A stretch of 64,000 nucleotides of DNA from Sinonovacula constricta (GCA_007844125.1 CM017573.1:1946293-2010292); one strand, 5' to 3'; positions 25,501 to 40,500 are shown, counted from the first letter of the stretch. Made by a program: numbers and translations. The notes: generated by a model not told the origin, from the letters alone.

Positions 25501-28500
25501 TGTAATAATATATGTGATTGATTTGTATGTAGTGTTATAATGGTTGGGTCAATGGGACAATGTGTTATGTGTAACTATGTGCCTTGTGTACACATAGAAC
25601 TTATAGTGTAAAAACACACACACACAATTAATAACAAACATTTATGGGTATATTGTAATAATGTTAGATGAGTTATACAACTCAAAAAAAAAAAAGGTTT
25701 TGCATGCTTGACATAGTATAGCTCTTTAGTAAAAGGGCATTTTTGTATTTTTTAAATGGTTGTTTAAAATGCATGGACACTTAAATTACAGTCAAATGAA
25801 CAATAAAATAATTAAAATTTCTTTAATATTTGCATGAAAAGACTGCACAGAATTTACTTAAAAAAAGATGAAAGCACTTATCTCTAGTTTTCTGTAAATA
25901 TTGTGTTTTACAGAAATTGTGTTTCTTAACTTTGACAATTTGCATATAATTTAAAAGTGAAAGAAAACAGAAATCAATGGTACTCTATAACTAATGATTG
26001 AACTAGTGTAAACATAAAGCTATTTTAATCAGATAATTGTGCAACTGTTTCTAATTTCTTGATCTCATGACAATCCAAAAACAGTTACTTTATTTAGAAA
26101 ATGCATGTTACTATATATCAAGAACAAATCTATATTCAGAACAAATACTTAACATGGCCGTTTCCCATTTCTAGACTTGATGACCATATGCCGATAGTGG
26201 AACCAAGCATTCCAGCCTCTCTTGAGACTAAATACAAACTATTCAGGTGCAGTATTTGTGTGCTGCATGCAAAAAACATCCCCATGTTATTTACCTTTTA
26301 AAACATCAATTTTATCTGAGAGAGAAATATATAATTATATGTATCACTCTTTCTATTTTAAACACCTCTCTAAATGGAAAAAAGCCTTTAAAACAGTTTT
26401 CAGATATCTGAAATATTGACATAGGCTTTTACATCAAGAACTAAAGTCCAAGCATAAGACAGTAAGGCATTGTTTTTTTTCAAAGAAGTTACTTGTTCTT
26501 GAATAGTTGTGAATTCAATTTGTTTCATTACAAACATAATTATATTTCAAAGTGGCCGGTTTATCTTTATTTGAGGCTTCTAAATATTTGTTCCTGAGAA
26601 GCTCCGCCCACATATGTATTTCATTCTGAATGAACTATTGAAGAATGATGGACAGAAGTAATTATGAGCTATTGTGTAAACTATTAACACTTCATTAAAT
26701 ATGTTTCCTCTTGCACAGTAAGACTCTATGAACCGTCTCCAGATAACTGAAAAACTGTTGGTGGAACGATAAACCCAATAAACAAATAAGACTCTATGGA
26801 TTAGAAACCATGAGTCATGATACAGTTAATTCTATTATAGTTGTTGTAATCTTGCATAATACAAAAGTAAAAATATATCTTTATTACATATCTCCACATT
26901 TCTGTATAGCAACAACATAATGCATGCTTGTAAATGAAAAAAAATCTTCCCCAGAATATATTTCCTCATTTAGAAGTTTAAAAAATGTGTAATGAATTTC
27001 TATGAGAATCCACAGCATTCATCAGCCATTTTATCTGAAAAGTAACTAAATAATCATGGTTCTATGACCTGAAAGTGCATGCCACAAATGCTGTAATTTT
27101 TTTTCCCAAGTTCTGGTTGCTTATCAAATAAACACAATTTATTCACTCTACTAGGCCGCAAAAACCACCATCACCAAAGGATCGCCGCAAAGCTCGTAAA
27201 ACACCATCTCCGCCAAAGGAGAAGGAAATAAGGTACATTACTCCCTTTGCCTGCATTCACCCCACCAAACCTTTAGAGCGGCCATTCTTGAGAGAGAGAA
27301 AAGAAAGGCCACTTCTAATTTGTTCATTTTTTCAGATCTTCTTAGTTCAGCTAAAATCTGTTGCTTTATCAGATAATTTAATAATAATTGTGTTTTTCAT
27401 TACAAATTTAGTATAACCATGTAGGGCAGCAATATTTAACCAGTGCATGTTCTTATTATATTTTTGATTATGCAGTAGTGCAGTAGTTGCAAAGCTGATT
27501 AACAAGGAATATTATTATGATATACATGTGTTCTATATACTATACTGTTTTTATATTTGAATGATTATCAATGACTAATACAATTATCTTTGGTGTTGTA
27601 AATCTAATTTTAGATTAGGTATTTGAAAATGTGATATATTAATCTGTAACTAAAATAACACTAAGAATTATATGAAATTAATGCATATGAAATTAATATT
27701 GTCATTTAATCTAATTACAAAAAGCATGCACAACTCTTTACACTGAATATCATTAATTCCTGTTAAACATGAACACACACACACACATACACAATTCTTT
27801 TCTTTTCTAAACAAATCTTTGAAATTCTTTTATTCTTTATTTTTTCTATTGTTTTTGAAGGAGTTTTTTTTACATTTAACTTTTTTTACTTATTTTTTTA
27901 TGTTCTGAAACTTTGATCTCTTTTTTGATAGAAGGGTAATTGAAAAAACTTGCACACATTTAAATCAAGATCCTTATTTCATCATTTCTCTTTTTCCCTT
28001 TTCTTACCTGAAATACAGCAAATCTGAAACTGACTTAAAACCTTCGCCTCCACCTGTCCAACCAAAACCTGTACGCCCATATAAGGCCCCTCCCAAATAT
28101 ATGGAACCAATCAAAGTCGTGGAAGTCACTTCAGATGACAGCTCATTTGAAACATATTTCAAAAAGCCTGTAACAATTAAGAAAATCCAGCCTCCAACAC
28201 CTGACAAATTGCTGATTCCTGGGGAATTATTTTCAAAAAAGCCTCGGCGTTCAAAACGGGTACGTGTCAGAACTGAAACTAAGGTGCTTCCACCAACTTA
28301 TGAGCCGGTTCCATATATTGCTGGACCTACGTTGGGATGGGTACCGGAACGAAAAGACTGTTCTGAAAGCCGCAGAAGCTTGGTTAAGGTATACATCAAA
28401 AGAATTTGATCTGATCCTGAACTTTTTTTATCGTGGCCTTTGTTAAGATAGATTTTACAACCCACTTTTAAATTATTTTTATTTTTATTTATTTTTTACA

Positions 28501-31500
28501 AATTTTAGTAGTTTTTATACCATTTCTATGTAAATACTAGGTACTTTACTAAGAAAACATACAGTTTAGCTCATATATATTTTCTAAATTTCTTTTTTAT
28601 TTTGATATTTTTCTATTCTTTGGGCAGAAAGTCGGAAACTATTATTTAAGAAGAAAAAAACAACACACTTTTATTTTTATAACTGTTTACAAAATTCTCT
28701 ATTAATACATATTTAATATTGGGTTGTGATGATTTTTACAAAGGTCACCAAAAATCAGGTCAAATTTTCTGGAAAATGACCAAGAATGGTTTCCATTTTA
28801 ATTATGGTCATGTGACTGATTGTTACCATGGTGTTGATGCTATTTTTAGATTCATAAAATATATCCTTTTCCCTTTTCCTGCTCCTTTTTTATTATCGTT
28901 GATTAATTTTTGTGGTTATGTCGCAGCATTTTGAGAAATAAAAGAGGCTTCAATACATTTATTCATTTACACAATTTTTTAGTACCTTGAGAAATGACTA
29001 CCCCTTTTTTTGCCCTTCTACAAACTACCTCACCTTTCCTTGATTGTATATATGTTCTGTGAAGCTATTGTATCATTCTGCACTACAGGCTGTTTTCTTT
29101 TGGGATCCTTATATCTATGTTGAATGTTTTGATTAGTTGATTCAATGTTTGGAAATTTGTCCTGTCTTTTAGAGTTAGTTTCAAAGTTCATAGTTTTGTG
29201 TCTGGATTTGATATCTTGGAAGATCACCTTTAGCAGGAATGGGTATTTAGAAGGTCAGTAGACTTATAATTATAAATTAAGTTTTTTGTTTATCTTTCCT
29301 GCTTAGTTTTTGTCATTCCTTCTCAAAAGGATTTTGAATCTTTTGTTATTCATAAAATGCATTTCAAAATAAAATTTAAACTAAAATATTGATCTTTTCT
29401 AAGTTAAAGAATTATCTTTTTTATATTTTTCCTTCTCTCTGCACTTCCTAAATTCTTTCTTGATGCTGACAAATTCTTCAATTCTGGTTTTTAACTTTTT
29501 AACTTTTTTAACAATTTATTTGCTAATAATACCAAATTTTTGTTGTTTCCATGGTGCATTTTAAAAGGCTGAATATTTGTTTGCTATACATTGAATGGCT
29601 TAAATTGAGATGTAGTCTATTTATAGCTTTGTAAGCTATTTTTAGCAAAGGCTATTAATAGCTGTGTAGTCTGTTTATAGCTATGTATAACACCTGTCTT
29701 GCTGCTTTGCAATTTTCAAGACATGGCTTAGAAGCTTTTTCAGGATCTTTTTCAGGATGGTTGGTTTGTTATAGTAAAAGATATTTTTTAAACATTTTAA
29801 CAGAAATATCACACACATATAGATTGTCGGACCAAACCTATTTTTCAAGGATACTCTCCATAACAAATTCCAACTCCTTTCTGTTGGTTTTTAATGCTGA
29901 GTCCACACATAATAATTATATATCATTAACAACATTATTTTACTGGTTTACTCCATGATGTGGCCATTTCTATGAGACATTTGAATTTATAATCAGCTAT
30001 CTCTTTAAACTTTTTTGTTGTTACTTCATTGTTATATCCTTGCAGATGAAAATCCCAAACATAGACAAAATAGAAGACAATGATTTGTTTAATGTTTCAG
30101 ATGCTGTGCTGATATGTTTGCTATTTACTATCCTGCGCATGTTAATGAATATCCTCATAGTATTATGTTTCTTATTAATATAAAAAAATATTTGACGCAC
30201 TGATATATCTTACAGGTTAATGTCTCTGATTCATTTACAATTTAATTCTTTTACAATATAATTCATTTTGTTAGTTTTTTGAGACCATTTTTATATGGAA
30301 TTTTATTGAAAACAATTACTACCGGCATTTATAATATGAAGTTTTAAGTAGTTAGTTATTCATGTTTCCTTGCTGGAAGTTTAGTTTACTTTATAAATAA
30401 ATTATATGAATGACAACTATTAAAACGAAATTATATTTTTAATTTACATGTATATACTTTTGACAGTAGGTGCATGAATAAGCGGATTGAGTTTATAAAA
30501 TAATATTATGGCATAAATTTGAAAAAAGTGTGTAATAAGTCATCAAAATCTTGCTTTGCTACATGTACCGAATACCAGAATCTACAAATTTCCAAACTGC
30601 AATTTTGCATATTGTATATTTTAGACGAATACAGTATAAACTTGCCACAACATTTTACACTATTTGAATGATTTAAATACATTTACAATCAAACCGACTG
30701 ATATTAACTTTCTCTCACTCTCTCCACCCACATCAACAGGGACATTGATCATGAGAACGCCGTACGTGAATACATCCGGCGTGAGGGTGAAGCTCCAGCG
30801 CCAGAGGACCTATACAGTCGCACACGCGAGCAGCCCCCACGTTTCAAGACTGAGATCATGAACATGATTAACTTGGAGGAGAATGACAAGCTGCACTTCG
30901 AGTGTAAGCTTGTCCCTATCGGAGATCCCAACATGAAGGTGGAATGGTTCAAGGATGGCCAGCCCCTACCTTTTGGTGAGTTACCAAAAATAATTTTTAT
31001 ATTACGTTTTAAATATTTTTGATATAAAACATGACTTATTTATATTCTTGAAATAAAAAGAGAAAAAAAAGCAAGGAATGAAACTGGACTTTCTTTGTAC
31101 ATACATAACATTATCTTGAATAATTTTATATATAATCCAACCTTGTTAACTCCCCATCTTATCATCAAGGTCACGGTTACAATGCTTTACTGCATAGTTT
31201 TGTGTTACAGGACTTTATGTATGACATTTCATCCCCATTTCCTTATTAGGTTAATTTGCAATTCTGTTTATGAAAATAATTTTATAATTTTAGTCATAGG
31301 AATTATTGCTTCCAACTGGTAATAAAAGCACATAAATCCAGACTTGACAATCATTCCCCAAGTTTTAATTCCTTCAGTATACTTTACTTTTAAATTTAAC
31401 TTTATATATTGATAAACATAGGATAATGATAAATAGTACTTTCCCAGGACTTAAACAAACTCACAAACACGCTTGGCTTTGTGTTCTTGAAATTATTTTA

Positions 31501-34500
31501 GATGAAGCGAAATATATTCAAAACCCAAACCTTGAACAATAACAGATGAAATCCTTTTGTATGCTTGCAAAAAATAAGATTAAAAATATATTAGTTTCAA
31601 TGCTTAATAAGTTACTAAACACTTCATAATTTTTAAACTACTTTAACCCCCAGGACACCGATACAAGCCAGCATACGAACTTGGCTTCGTGTCCCTGGAT
31701 ATTTTATGGATGTACCCTGAAGACAGTGGCGTCTACAGCTGCAGAGCCACAAATGCCTATGGAGAGGTTCTCTGTGAGAGCCGCGTCACCATTCACAGTA
31801 AGTTTGGATTAATTTCTTGTTAATTGATATTAGGTTAACATTTAGTAGATGATTTGCCTAGGGTTATTAATTAATTTATAATCAAAATTCAGGTATGACT
31901 CTTTCAACCATTGTTGTTTTTGAAATTTTAAAACATAATTATACTTTTCAATCTAATCTATATTCTTACATTTAAAAAGTAAGGACTTTATTAAGAAGAA
32001 TGTAAAAGAATTGTTAATGGTTTTATTTCAGGGTTTTTTTTGTACCGTCCGATTATAATTCTGCTTGTATTATGTCACACCATGTTAATTTAACACAGGT
32101 CGCAAATCTATTATCCTGGACACCATGTTGCCTGGAGAGGGTGCTGTACACCTACAAGAGATGGAACAAGTCTGGAAAGCGTAAGTAGAAACATCAGTGT
32201 TTTAATTAAATGGATAGTGTATCCCTTGTTGTAAGATCACATATCTAAATGAACTTGTAAAGTGATACTTGGGTTTTCTAGTAGCTGGTTTGTTGCCTGT
32301 AGGTGTCAGGACTTGGGAGCAAGCAGATCAGTCATTCAGTTCTGTGCCAGGGTTTACATTTTTCTTTTTCCCTTGCATTGTATCTTGTAGTAAATTTAAA
32401 TTGACCCAATGAAAAATCTATTGAAAAAATGTTAACAACCATATTTAGGAACACCCTACTGTCTACTTTGATAATCTAATAACAATATATAATAATATAG
32501 GTATTAAACCTTTCAATATATATGAAAATGCACAAAAAAGCTATTAAGTAACAATTTTCTGTGCAGTCACCAGGCCAACTTGGAGGATCGCACTATCGAA
32601 GAGCCCCAGAAGGTCAAGAGTCCACCTTCCATCCTGGTGAAACCCGACCCAGTCGAAGTTCAGGAGGGTGAGCCTGCCAAGTTCATGGTCAAGGTCACTG
32701 GACACCCAAGGCCAAGGGTCAACTGGTTTGGCAACGGCACTCTCATTGTTGGGGTATGTAATCGAAGATGTCTGTAAATGTCTCAATGAGCAGAGAAATA
32801 GGACATTCTGCAATAAGAGTGATTTGTGATCTTAACATAACCAAAATAACTTGAAGTTTCCTTCAGGACCTGATGAGTCTTTTTGTCCCTGCTTTGAAGT
32901 GACAAAACCACAGATCTTCATCCTTAAAAATAAAACAGATCCCCAGCATATACATGTATTATGGACTCTGATTTGTACTTATCTCATCCCTTTTATTGTT
33001 TTGACAGTTTCAGTTCACACAAACAGTATAACAAACAACAGCATATGTTCTTTTGTATAAAGTAGGCCAACCATTCACCTTGGTTTTATTTTTACACTGA
33101 TTGAACAAGTGCTTATTTAAACAGGTTTCACCAACCATTTTTTCCACTCACGTTTTATGAAATATGTTTGACCTTTGTGCCCTTTAACCTTCTGCAGGGT
33201 TCCCGCCACAAGGTCACATATGATGGTATGATGCATTACTTGGAGATCCCACGCACAAGAGAAACAGATGCTGGCCAGATCAGAATCGTGGCCCGAAACC
33301 CAGAGGGTGAGGCTGAGGTGACCACTACCCTGAACGTGATCCCGCAGGATGACTGGAGGTCACAGCTGAGACAGGCTCCTAAAGGTAGGTCACTTGGTTA
33401 GTGGGTCATGTGGAAAAGGAACAGGCTCCTAAAGGTAGGTTAGTGGGTCATGTGGAATAGGAGGTCACAGCTGAGACAGGCTCCTAAAGGTAGGTCACTG
33501 GGTTAGTGGGTCATGAGGAATAGGAGGTCACTTTATTAGTTATGAAGTTTGTGATTATTATTTTTTTTTATTTCAATTACCTATAAAGTAACTCACTTGG
33601 TTATATGGTATTCAGCTTTTATGGACTATTTGAAAAATAGATCTGTTATTAGTCATTGTGTTTTTATTGTATTGCATATGTATTATAATGAAAGACATAA
33701 TATGAATTAGATGATGATAAATATGCTACTTCTCATATGTTTAAAAATTAGTGTAAGTGATTCCAGTGATAAGTCATTTAATTAATAAACATAGCAGGAA
33801 CTGGAAAAAAATACTAATGATTACCTTTTGGGGGTTAATTATTAACTTGGGTTGCACATGTAGCTCGTAAATTATACTGGACACATTTTGTCATGCTATT
33901 AGTAAAAGTTCAATGTAGATACACGTTATGCAAAAACAAATGACATTTTAGAGTTTGTCATTAATGACAATATTTTTACTTGCAGGAGAAATCCAGATTG
34001 AACTTGACAGACGCCAGAAACTTGAGCTCAAGAAAATTGAGCCTAAACCCAGGGTATCAGAATACACTCTACACCAGATTGAGAAGGGTATGTAACAGAC
34101 ATTATTAAAATGATACTTGTACTTTTTTAAGTTCAGCAAAGCTTTTTATTAGATTAAGTCAAATGTTGTTTGTTTTGTGTTTTTTAATGTCTACATTGAA
34201 TTTCCTTTGTTCCCTTGCTAGTGCTCAAGCAAATATAAGGGTTGTTCCATGACTGGATGACTCAGTGTCAGGATAATGTGACTGGGTGTGGTATCATGCC
34301 AGGTGTTTAAAGCATGCTATATACATAGTGAAGTCAGCACTTTATCTGCTTCCAGTGGACACCATCTCAGATAACAGAAATACTGCTGGTGGGACAATAA
34401 ACCCAATAAACATAAACTTCCTTTTTTTGTCTTACTTCATGTCTCATTTGTTACAACTAAAAATCATCTCAATATAATGTGTACTCAGCTAACAATATTC

Positions 34501-37500
34501 TCTATCAAATGTATACTATCAGGTCAAACTCCATCCAATGTACAAACTAACAAATCAAGTTCATCCCAAAATCACAACTAACCAGTAGTGTTTCTTTCAA
34601 TAGCCAAACCAATCAATCAACATCAATAACAAATCTAAACCAACCAATCCAATTCTTTCTTACAAACAGTTGGAGACAAGAAGATCACTCTGACACAGAC
34701 ACAGAGAGAGACTGTCATCACTGAACAACAATATATCACTACGCAGCGAGAACTTAGACTTATGGGCCCGGAACAAATTCCATCTCGTGTTGTCCGACCG
34801 GACCGACCGGAAATTCAGCTGGAGATCCAGAAAGCCAAGATGGTGCCAGTAATTCCCCAGCAGGAACCATCTGAGGTGTCTCAGCAACAGGTGGTCCTTG
34901 AGCGTCGTGAACCGCCTGTATTCACAAAACCACTCAGGCCAGTCAGAGTAACAGAGGGCAAACCAGTGCAGTGAGTAGTTTATAATATTTGTGCGAATGC
35001 TGCTTTACGATTGGTTTGATTTTTTTTCTCTACATGACTATTTTATATGTAAAAATGGTCCTCAGAGTAGTTGATAAGTAGAATGTAAAAATCAATAATA
35101 CAATTGTATAATAATACAAAAATATAATCAATACCTATAATTCAATCTTGCAGTGTAAATATTTTAGTTGTTTGTTAATATTTGTGTTTCCAGATCCCAA
35201 TGTGTGACCCATCTTTTTGTTTTATTGTAAATCTTTATTGCTTTTGCATTTATTTGTGTATCATATTTATCTTATTTATTCCAGACCTGTTGAGTAAGTG
35301 AGGAAAAAGAAAAAACATTTAGTTTAGTTTTAAAAACATTTTTATCCTTAAACTTTTTTCTGAATGTCTTCTTACCTATTAGTTTTAACCTTGTTCATAA
35401 ATGTAAACTCTCCCAATTTTGGAGGGAAACTCCCACTTTTATGGTTCCAAAATTACTTGAAAATTAGGGATGTTTTACACATTTTTAGAAATCTTTCTAC
35501 TTGGAAACATATAGCTTCCTACTTTGTTTATATGAAAATAACTAATCTCCAACTTTGCAAGTGAAAATCTCCCAGGTTGGCCTCAGAAAAAAAATTACAT
35601 GTCTTCTTGTTAGATGATACTTTATTTACTTAATGGTTACATGGGTTTTATTGATTCTGTCCACAGAAACTGTAAGACTTATCAGAGCTTAACCTTGTAC
35701 AAACACTGGATAGAATTTCAGATTGTTAAGAAATTAAGCTCAAATCTGAATTGGAGCTTGAATATACTTAAATACTTTTATGGTCTTAGCTTCATTTAAC
35801 TCCTCTGTTGTCACTTCTTAATCCTGTTGTTTTTTAACTTTTTAGTCTTATTTTAGAATTTGAAAACCTTACACTCAACAAGCGGCTGTGGTTTCTGAAC
35901 ATAATACAGTAGTAGCAAACATTGTTATTTTTTATTAACCCCTCCCTGACATTTTTTTTTTATTTTAACCATTTTAATTTTAATTTTTATTTATATTTAT
36001 ATCAACTATATCTTTATTAATTTCATTTGTTCTTCTCATTTCTTGATTTGACTTGATATATTTTTCATCTTTTGAAAAAGAACCTTGGACATTTTTAGAA
36101 TTTTTCTTTCTGATGACCGGTCACATTAAAATAAAACTGAAGCTTTCAATAAATCATAGCCATTGAAATTGACCAAAATATAAACATCAGTGACATGACC
36201 CTGTGACTTTGAAACTAAATTGTGACCTTTGACCCATATTTCTTAATCAGAATGGAAGTCCACTTCAAAGGCTACCCTGCCCCAGTTATCACATGGTACC
36301 GTGACAACTTTGAGATTCAGCCATCACATGACTTCCAAATTGTTTCCACGGAAACGTCAAGCAAACTGTTTATCCCAGAAGTATTCCCGGAAGACACAGG
36401 TCTGGTCACAGTGAAGGCCTATAACATGTATGGCATGGCACAGACAAAGGTAAGATTATAGCTGTGGTTACAAGTACAAATGGCTTAGAAAATCATATTT
36501 TTGATGTTATGTTTTTAAATGAGAAAAGTTTCCTTGGCAAAAAAAGAACCAGACCATCAATTTAATATGGAAAAAAGTAAAAAAATATTTTCACTTTATC
36601 TCCCCAAAACACCATAATGCCTCTATTTCTTCACTTAATTGCTCTTCTCTATTTTTTCCTCTGTAGGCCAAGCTGACAGTTGTTGAGGAGGAGGAACCAT
36701 CCAAGGACATCCCTCCAGAGTTCCGAAGCCTGATCAGAGACAACCAGGTGCTCCAGGGAGAACCAGTAACATTCGACTGCCAGGTCACTGGCTTCCCACG
36801 CCCCAAGGTTCATTGGGAGAAGGTATGATATTTTATATTTTGTAATTTACTGTATTGCTAACATATCTTTTTAGCTAATATAATGGACCTAGAGACCTGG
36901 AAAAGAGTTGCTTATCTAGAATCAATTTTCTTAAACACTAAACTTATAACTCAGAATCCATTTTTCATTTTGGGGTTATTGCTCTTTCGATGTTAATACT
37001 GGTGAAAACCTATTATATTGTTCTTTTATGAATAATTGACTAAGCTTGTTGTTCAATCCTCTGACCTAGTGTCACCAATAACCTAAAAATTGCATCTTCA
37101 GTACAAGCCGCCCAAGGAATAATGTTAATCTGCAACCCTTTAACTCTATTGTTTTAGGATGGCAAGCCACTAGATGAAAGCCCACGATTTAAGTTTATCC
37201 ATGAGGATGGTAACTACACGCTGTTGATCTATGAGGTGCATCCAGAGGATGCTGGGAAATACGCCTGTGTCGCCATCAATACTGTTGGCAAAGCAACATG
37301 CACTGCCAAGCTGGATGTGGAAAGTAAGTTGGAATAGGTTCTATTATTAAGGGGCATAATGCCTAGGCAGATGTAGGGCTATTTTTTAAGACTACAATTT
37401 CACTTCTATAATCAATGGCTAGACACAGCTTAATAACAGAAACCCAGAAAATTATAAAAATAGATAATGACAGATGTCATGAAAATGTCTATATCTTAGT

Positions 37501-40500
37501 ATTTTTTTTATATAAAACTACTTTTCCTCACTAGAGAAAGTACATGTTATAGATGATACACCAATGTTATGCACACAATTCTATGACTTACCACTAACTA
37601 AAAATCACTCAACTCCACCTCTTTTTATCTCCATGATAACAAAAATTCCCTACTATTTTTTTCTTCTGCCAATTCTTCCCCCAAATACTTTAGTCATCCC
37701 ATAATTAAAACTACTTGTTTAGTAACCCATTTATTACATTGCTAGATTATGTCCATTTTCCATTTATCATTGCTAACCCTGATTTTTTTGTTTCGACCTT
37801 TTTGCTAAACCCCTCCCATTTTTCTCCATTTTCTTGTTTACCATTGGTAACCTTGATTTTTTTGTTATCTCAGTCTGGCTAAACTCCGCCCACTTTCTCT
37901 TTTTGCTAGTCCCGATCGCACCTCCAGATACTATGGAGCCCCAGAAGGCAGAGCCACCAGTCCAGGCCCCCAAGTGTACACAGGAACCCCAGAACCTGGT
38001 CACAGATGAGGGTGAGCCTATCACCTTCACCTGCAGGATAACTGGGTCACCAGGTGAGTTGTTGTTTCTTTAGAAAAAAAACACCCCAGCAATGATGATA
38101 AGTAACACACAGAACAATTGTTACTTCATTTATTTTTATAAAAATTAACAAAATCTTTTCCATCAATATGTTTGTCAGCTTCTGTCAAGAGGTAGAAGTA
38201 GTGGTGGCTTTATTAAGTTTTTTCAGCACAAAATTTCATAAAAAATTCAGTAAAGCAATTTTATAAAAGCATTAAATTCCACACTCACAAAGAATAAATG
38301 CACCCTTCATTAACCTTAAGGAAGTTAGATCTAATTGGCTTTCTGCCTTTATTAATCCCAGTTCCAGTTGTGACTTGGTATAGAAACAACCAGATTATCA
38401 AGCCATCGAAATACTTCCACATGGAATCGTCACCAGATGGCGTGCATAGTCTCTCCATCCTTGAGGCCTTCCCAGAGGATTCTGGAACATACAAGATTGT
38501 CGCAAGAAATAAGGCTGGCGAAATCACCGTAACTTGTACTCTGAAGGTCCATGGTAAGTTTGGTGCACATCTCACTAAATCAGTTTTGCTTTTTATAAAA
38601 CCTTTTGTTGGGTACACTACACTAAATTAAGTATGAGCAGCAATAATGAAGGTCCATTGTCATTTAAGGATGCACATCACAAGTCATTATTTATAATCTT
38701 GATGCATGTACAGAGAATTGATTTGCTCTTTTAAATGAGACTTGTTTACACTGCAGTAAAAACACCTGACTTTCTTATATGTAAACTAACAAAGTTTATT
38801 GTTGTTTTCATTAGAGAATAAATATTACTATGAAAGTTGAAGCCATGTATTAATAAGACTTTCTACTTATTGTTAAGCCATGCACCCTTGAAAGCAGCTA
38901 TAGTTTTCTTACAATCAGACCCTTTCACTGTTACATCACTTTGTCCATCCGATTAAATCAAACATTTATTTTTTTTACCCTTTTAGCCCTGGAGAGCGAG
39001 CCTGAGCCAGTTCAGCCCACTCCACAACAGCGTCCACCCCAGATTGTTCGACCAATCACTAACACTCTAGTGGTTGAGGGATCACCAGCTAAATTTGTAG
39101 CCGAGTACACTGGCGAACCTCAGCCAGAAGTGACCTGGTACCGAAATGCTCTCCAACCACTGAAGGAGACAAAGAATATAACAGTAAGTGAAGTAATTAT
39201 TGTACCTAATGCAGTTTAGTTAGTAGAATTCTTTTGTTATAAGGTCATAATAGAATTCTTTTGTTATAAAGTCATAGGCCATAAAATACAAAGTAGATAT
39301 TTCTTGTCACATAAATAAAGGGGTTTGCAATGGAAAAGTTTTCTCCTTACCTACAACATTTTTTGCAATTTTTGCCCATGTTGTTGTAGCAAGCAAGTCA
39401 TGTATTAAATTATTTGCCAAAAACTAAAAACTTTGTGATTACAATTGTAAGCCAAACATGGCTCAGACTTACCTGATTGTTAAAAAATATGAATCTACAA
39501 AATCATTGAACATTAAAATAACAAAAATGTGCAAGAAAAAACTAAATATGTGTTCTTGTTGTTCCAGATTGAAGTGACAAAGACATCCACAACTTTAATA
39601 ATCAAGCAAGCCTTCCCTGAAGATAGTGGCTTGATTTCATGCAGAATCAAGAATCGTGTCGGCACAACTGAATGTTCAGCTGAGCTCTATGTTCAAGGTA
39701 AGTGTAGCCACAATTCAAGCAGTGTTTGTCATAAAGATCATGCCATCAGGACAGTTGGCAGAATTTCTAAGGAATTTTGGTTCCTAGTAAGCCTCAGCCT
39801 TATCTCCAGTGGTTTTTTGTGTGTAGTTTTTAAATTTAAAAAACAAGTCACAGCACAATAATCTACGCAACGCTTGACTCAATGTTCTTTTCTTTAGTAA
39901 AGTCAAACATGTTTGGTAATGCATGATAAAAAAAACAGTTTGTTCCTACAAGTTGTAAAAGGTAAGTGAATCTTTGTATATTATTTGCAAGATGTTTGTA
40001 TAAAATCATTGAAAAATGAAATTATTAACCAAAAGCATGGTGTGAATTACTAAAACTCAATTTAGCTGTCCAATAAACAAACAAACAAAATGTTATCCTG
40101 TGTTTCAGTGTGCATGCTAAAAAATGAGCAGCCCCAGGCATTGTTTGCCTTCAAATTGTACTTAAATATATTATAACAAGTGGATCTACTCAGGAAGTCA
40201 GTAATTTTAATATACCTAGCACATATGTAGATAAAATTGAAAAAAAACAACATTTCACACAAATTGCCAAACTAGGGAATGCTATATCACAGTCATAACA
40301 AATGAAACCAGCTAACTGCTTGATCTAAACTGTCCTTGCTTGTACCTTACTGTGTTCTCAGTTTGTATTTTGCAGATGTACCAAACAATGGAAGGCATGC
40401 TATTATCAAACAGATGACATGGAAACATGCTGCTGTAGTTGTTTAGTTATTTTTCTTTTTATAATATAGAATAACAAAAATTTTAAGTTCTCACTAAATT

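Larger units (their letters stand above)
25226..28018 (+). other. Introns 28 to 30
   Basis: AT-rich around exons 29 and 30. Holds the 56-base SINE tail at 26.73 kb, a short A run at 25686 and a short CA run near 27775. Nothing else recognised. Confidence 0.55.

Noticed and set aside
14834..30739. A second gene nested in the long introns
   Set aside because: Open frames there are short and AT-rich, without matching splice phase or any recognisable domain on either strand.
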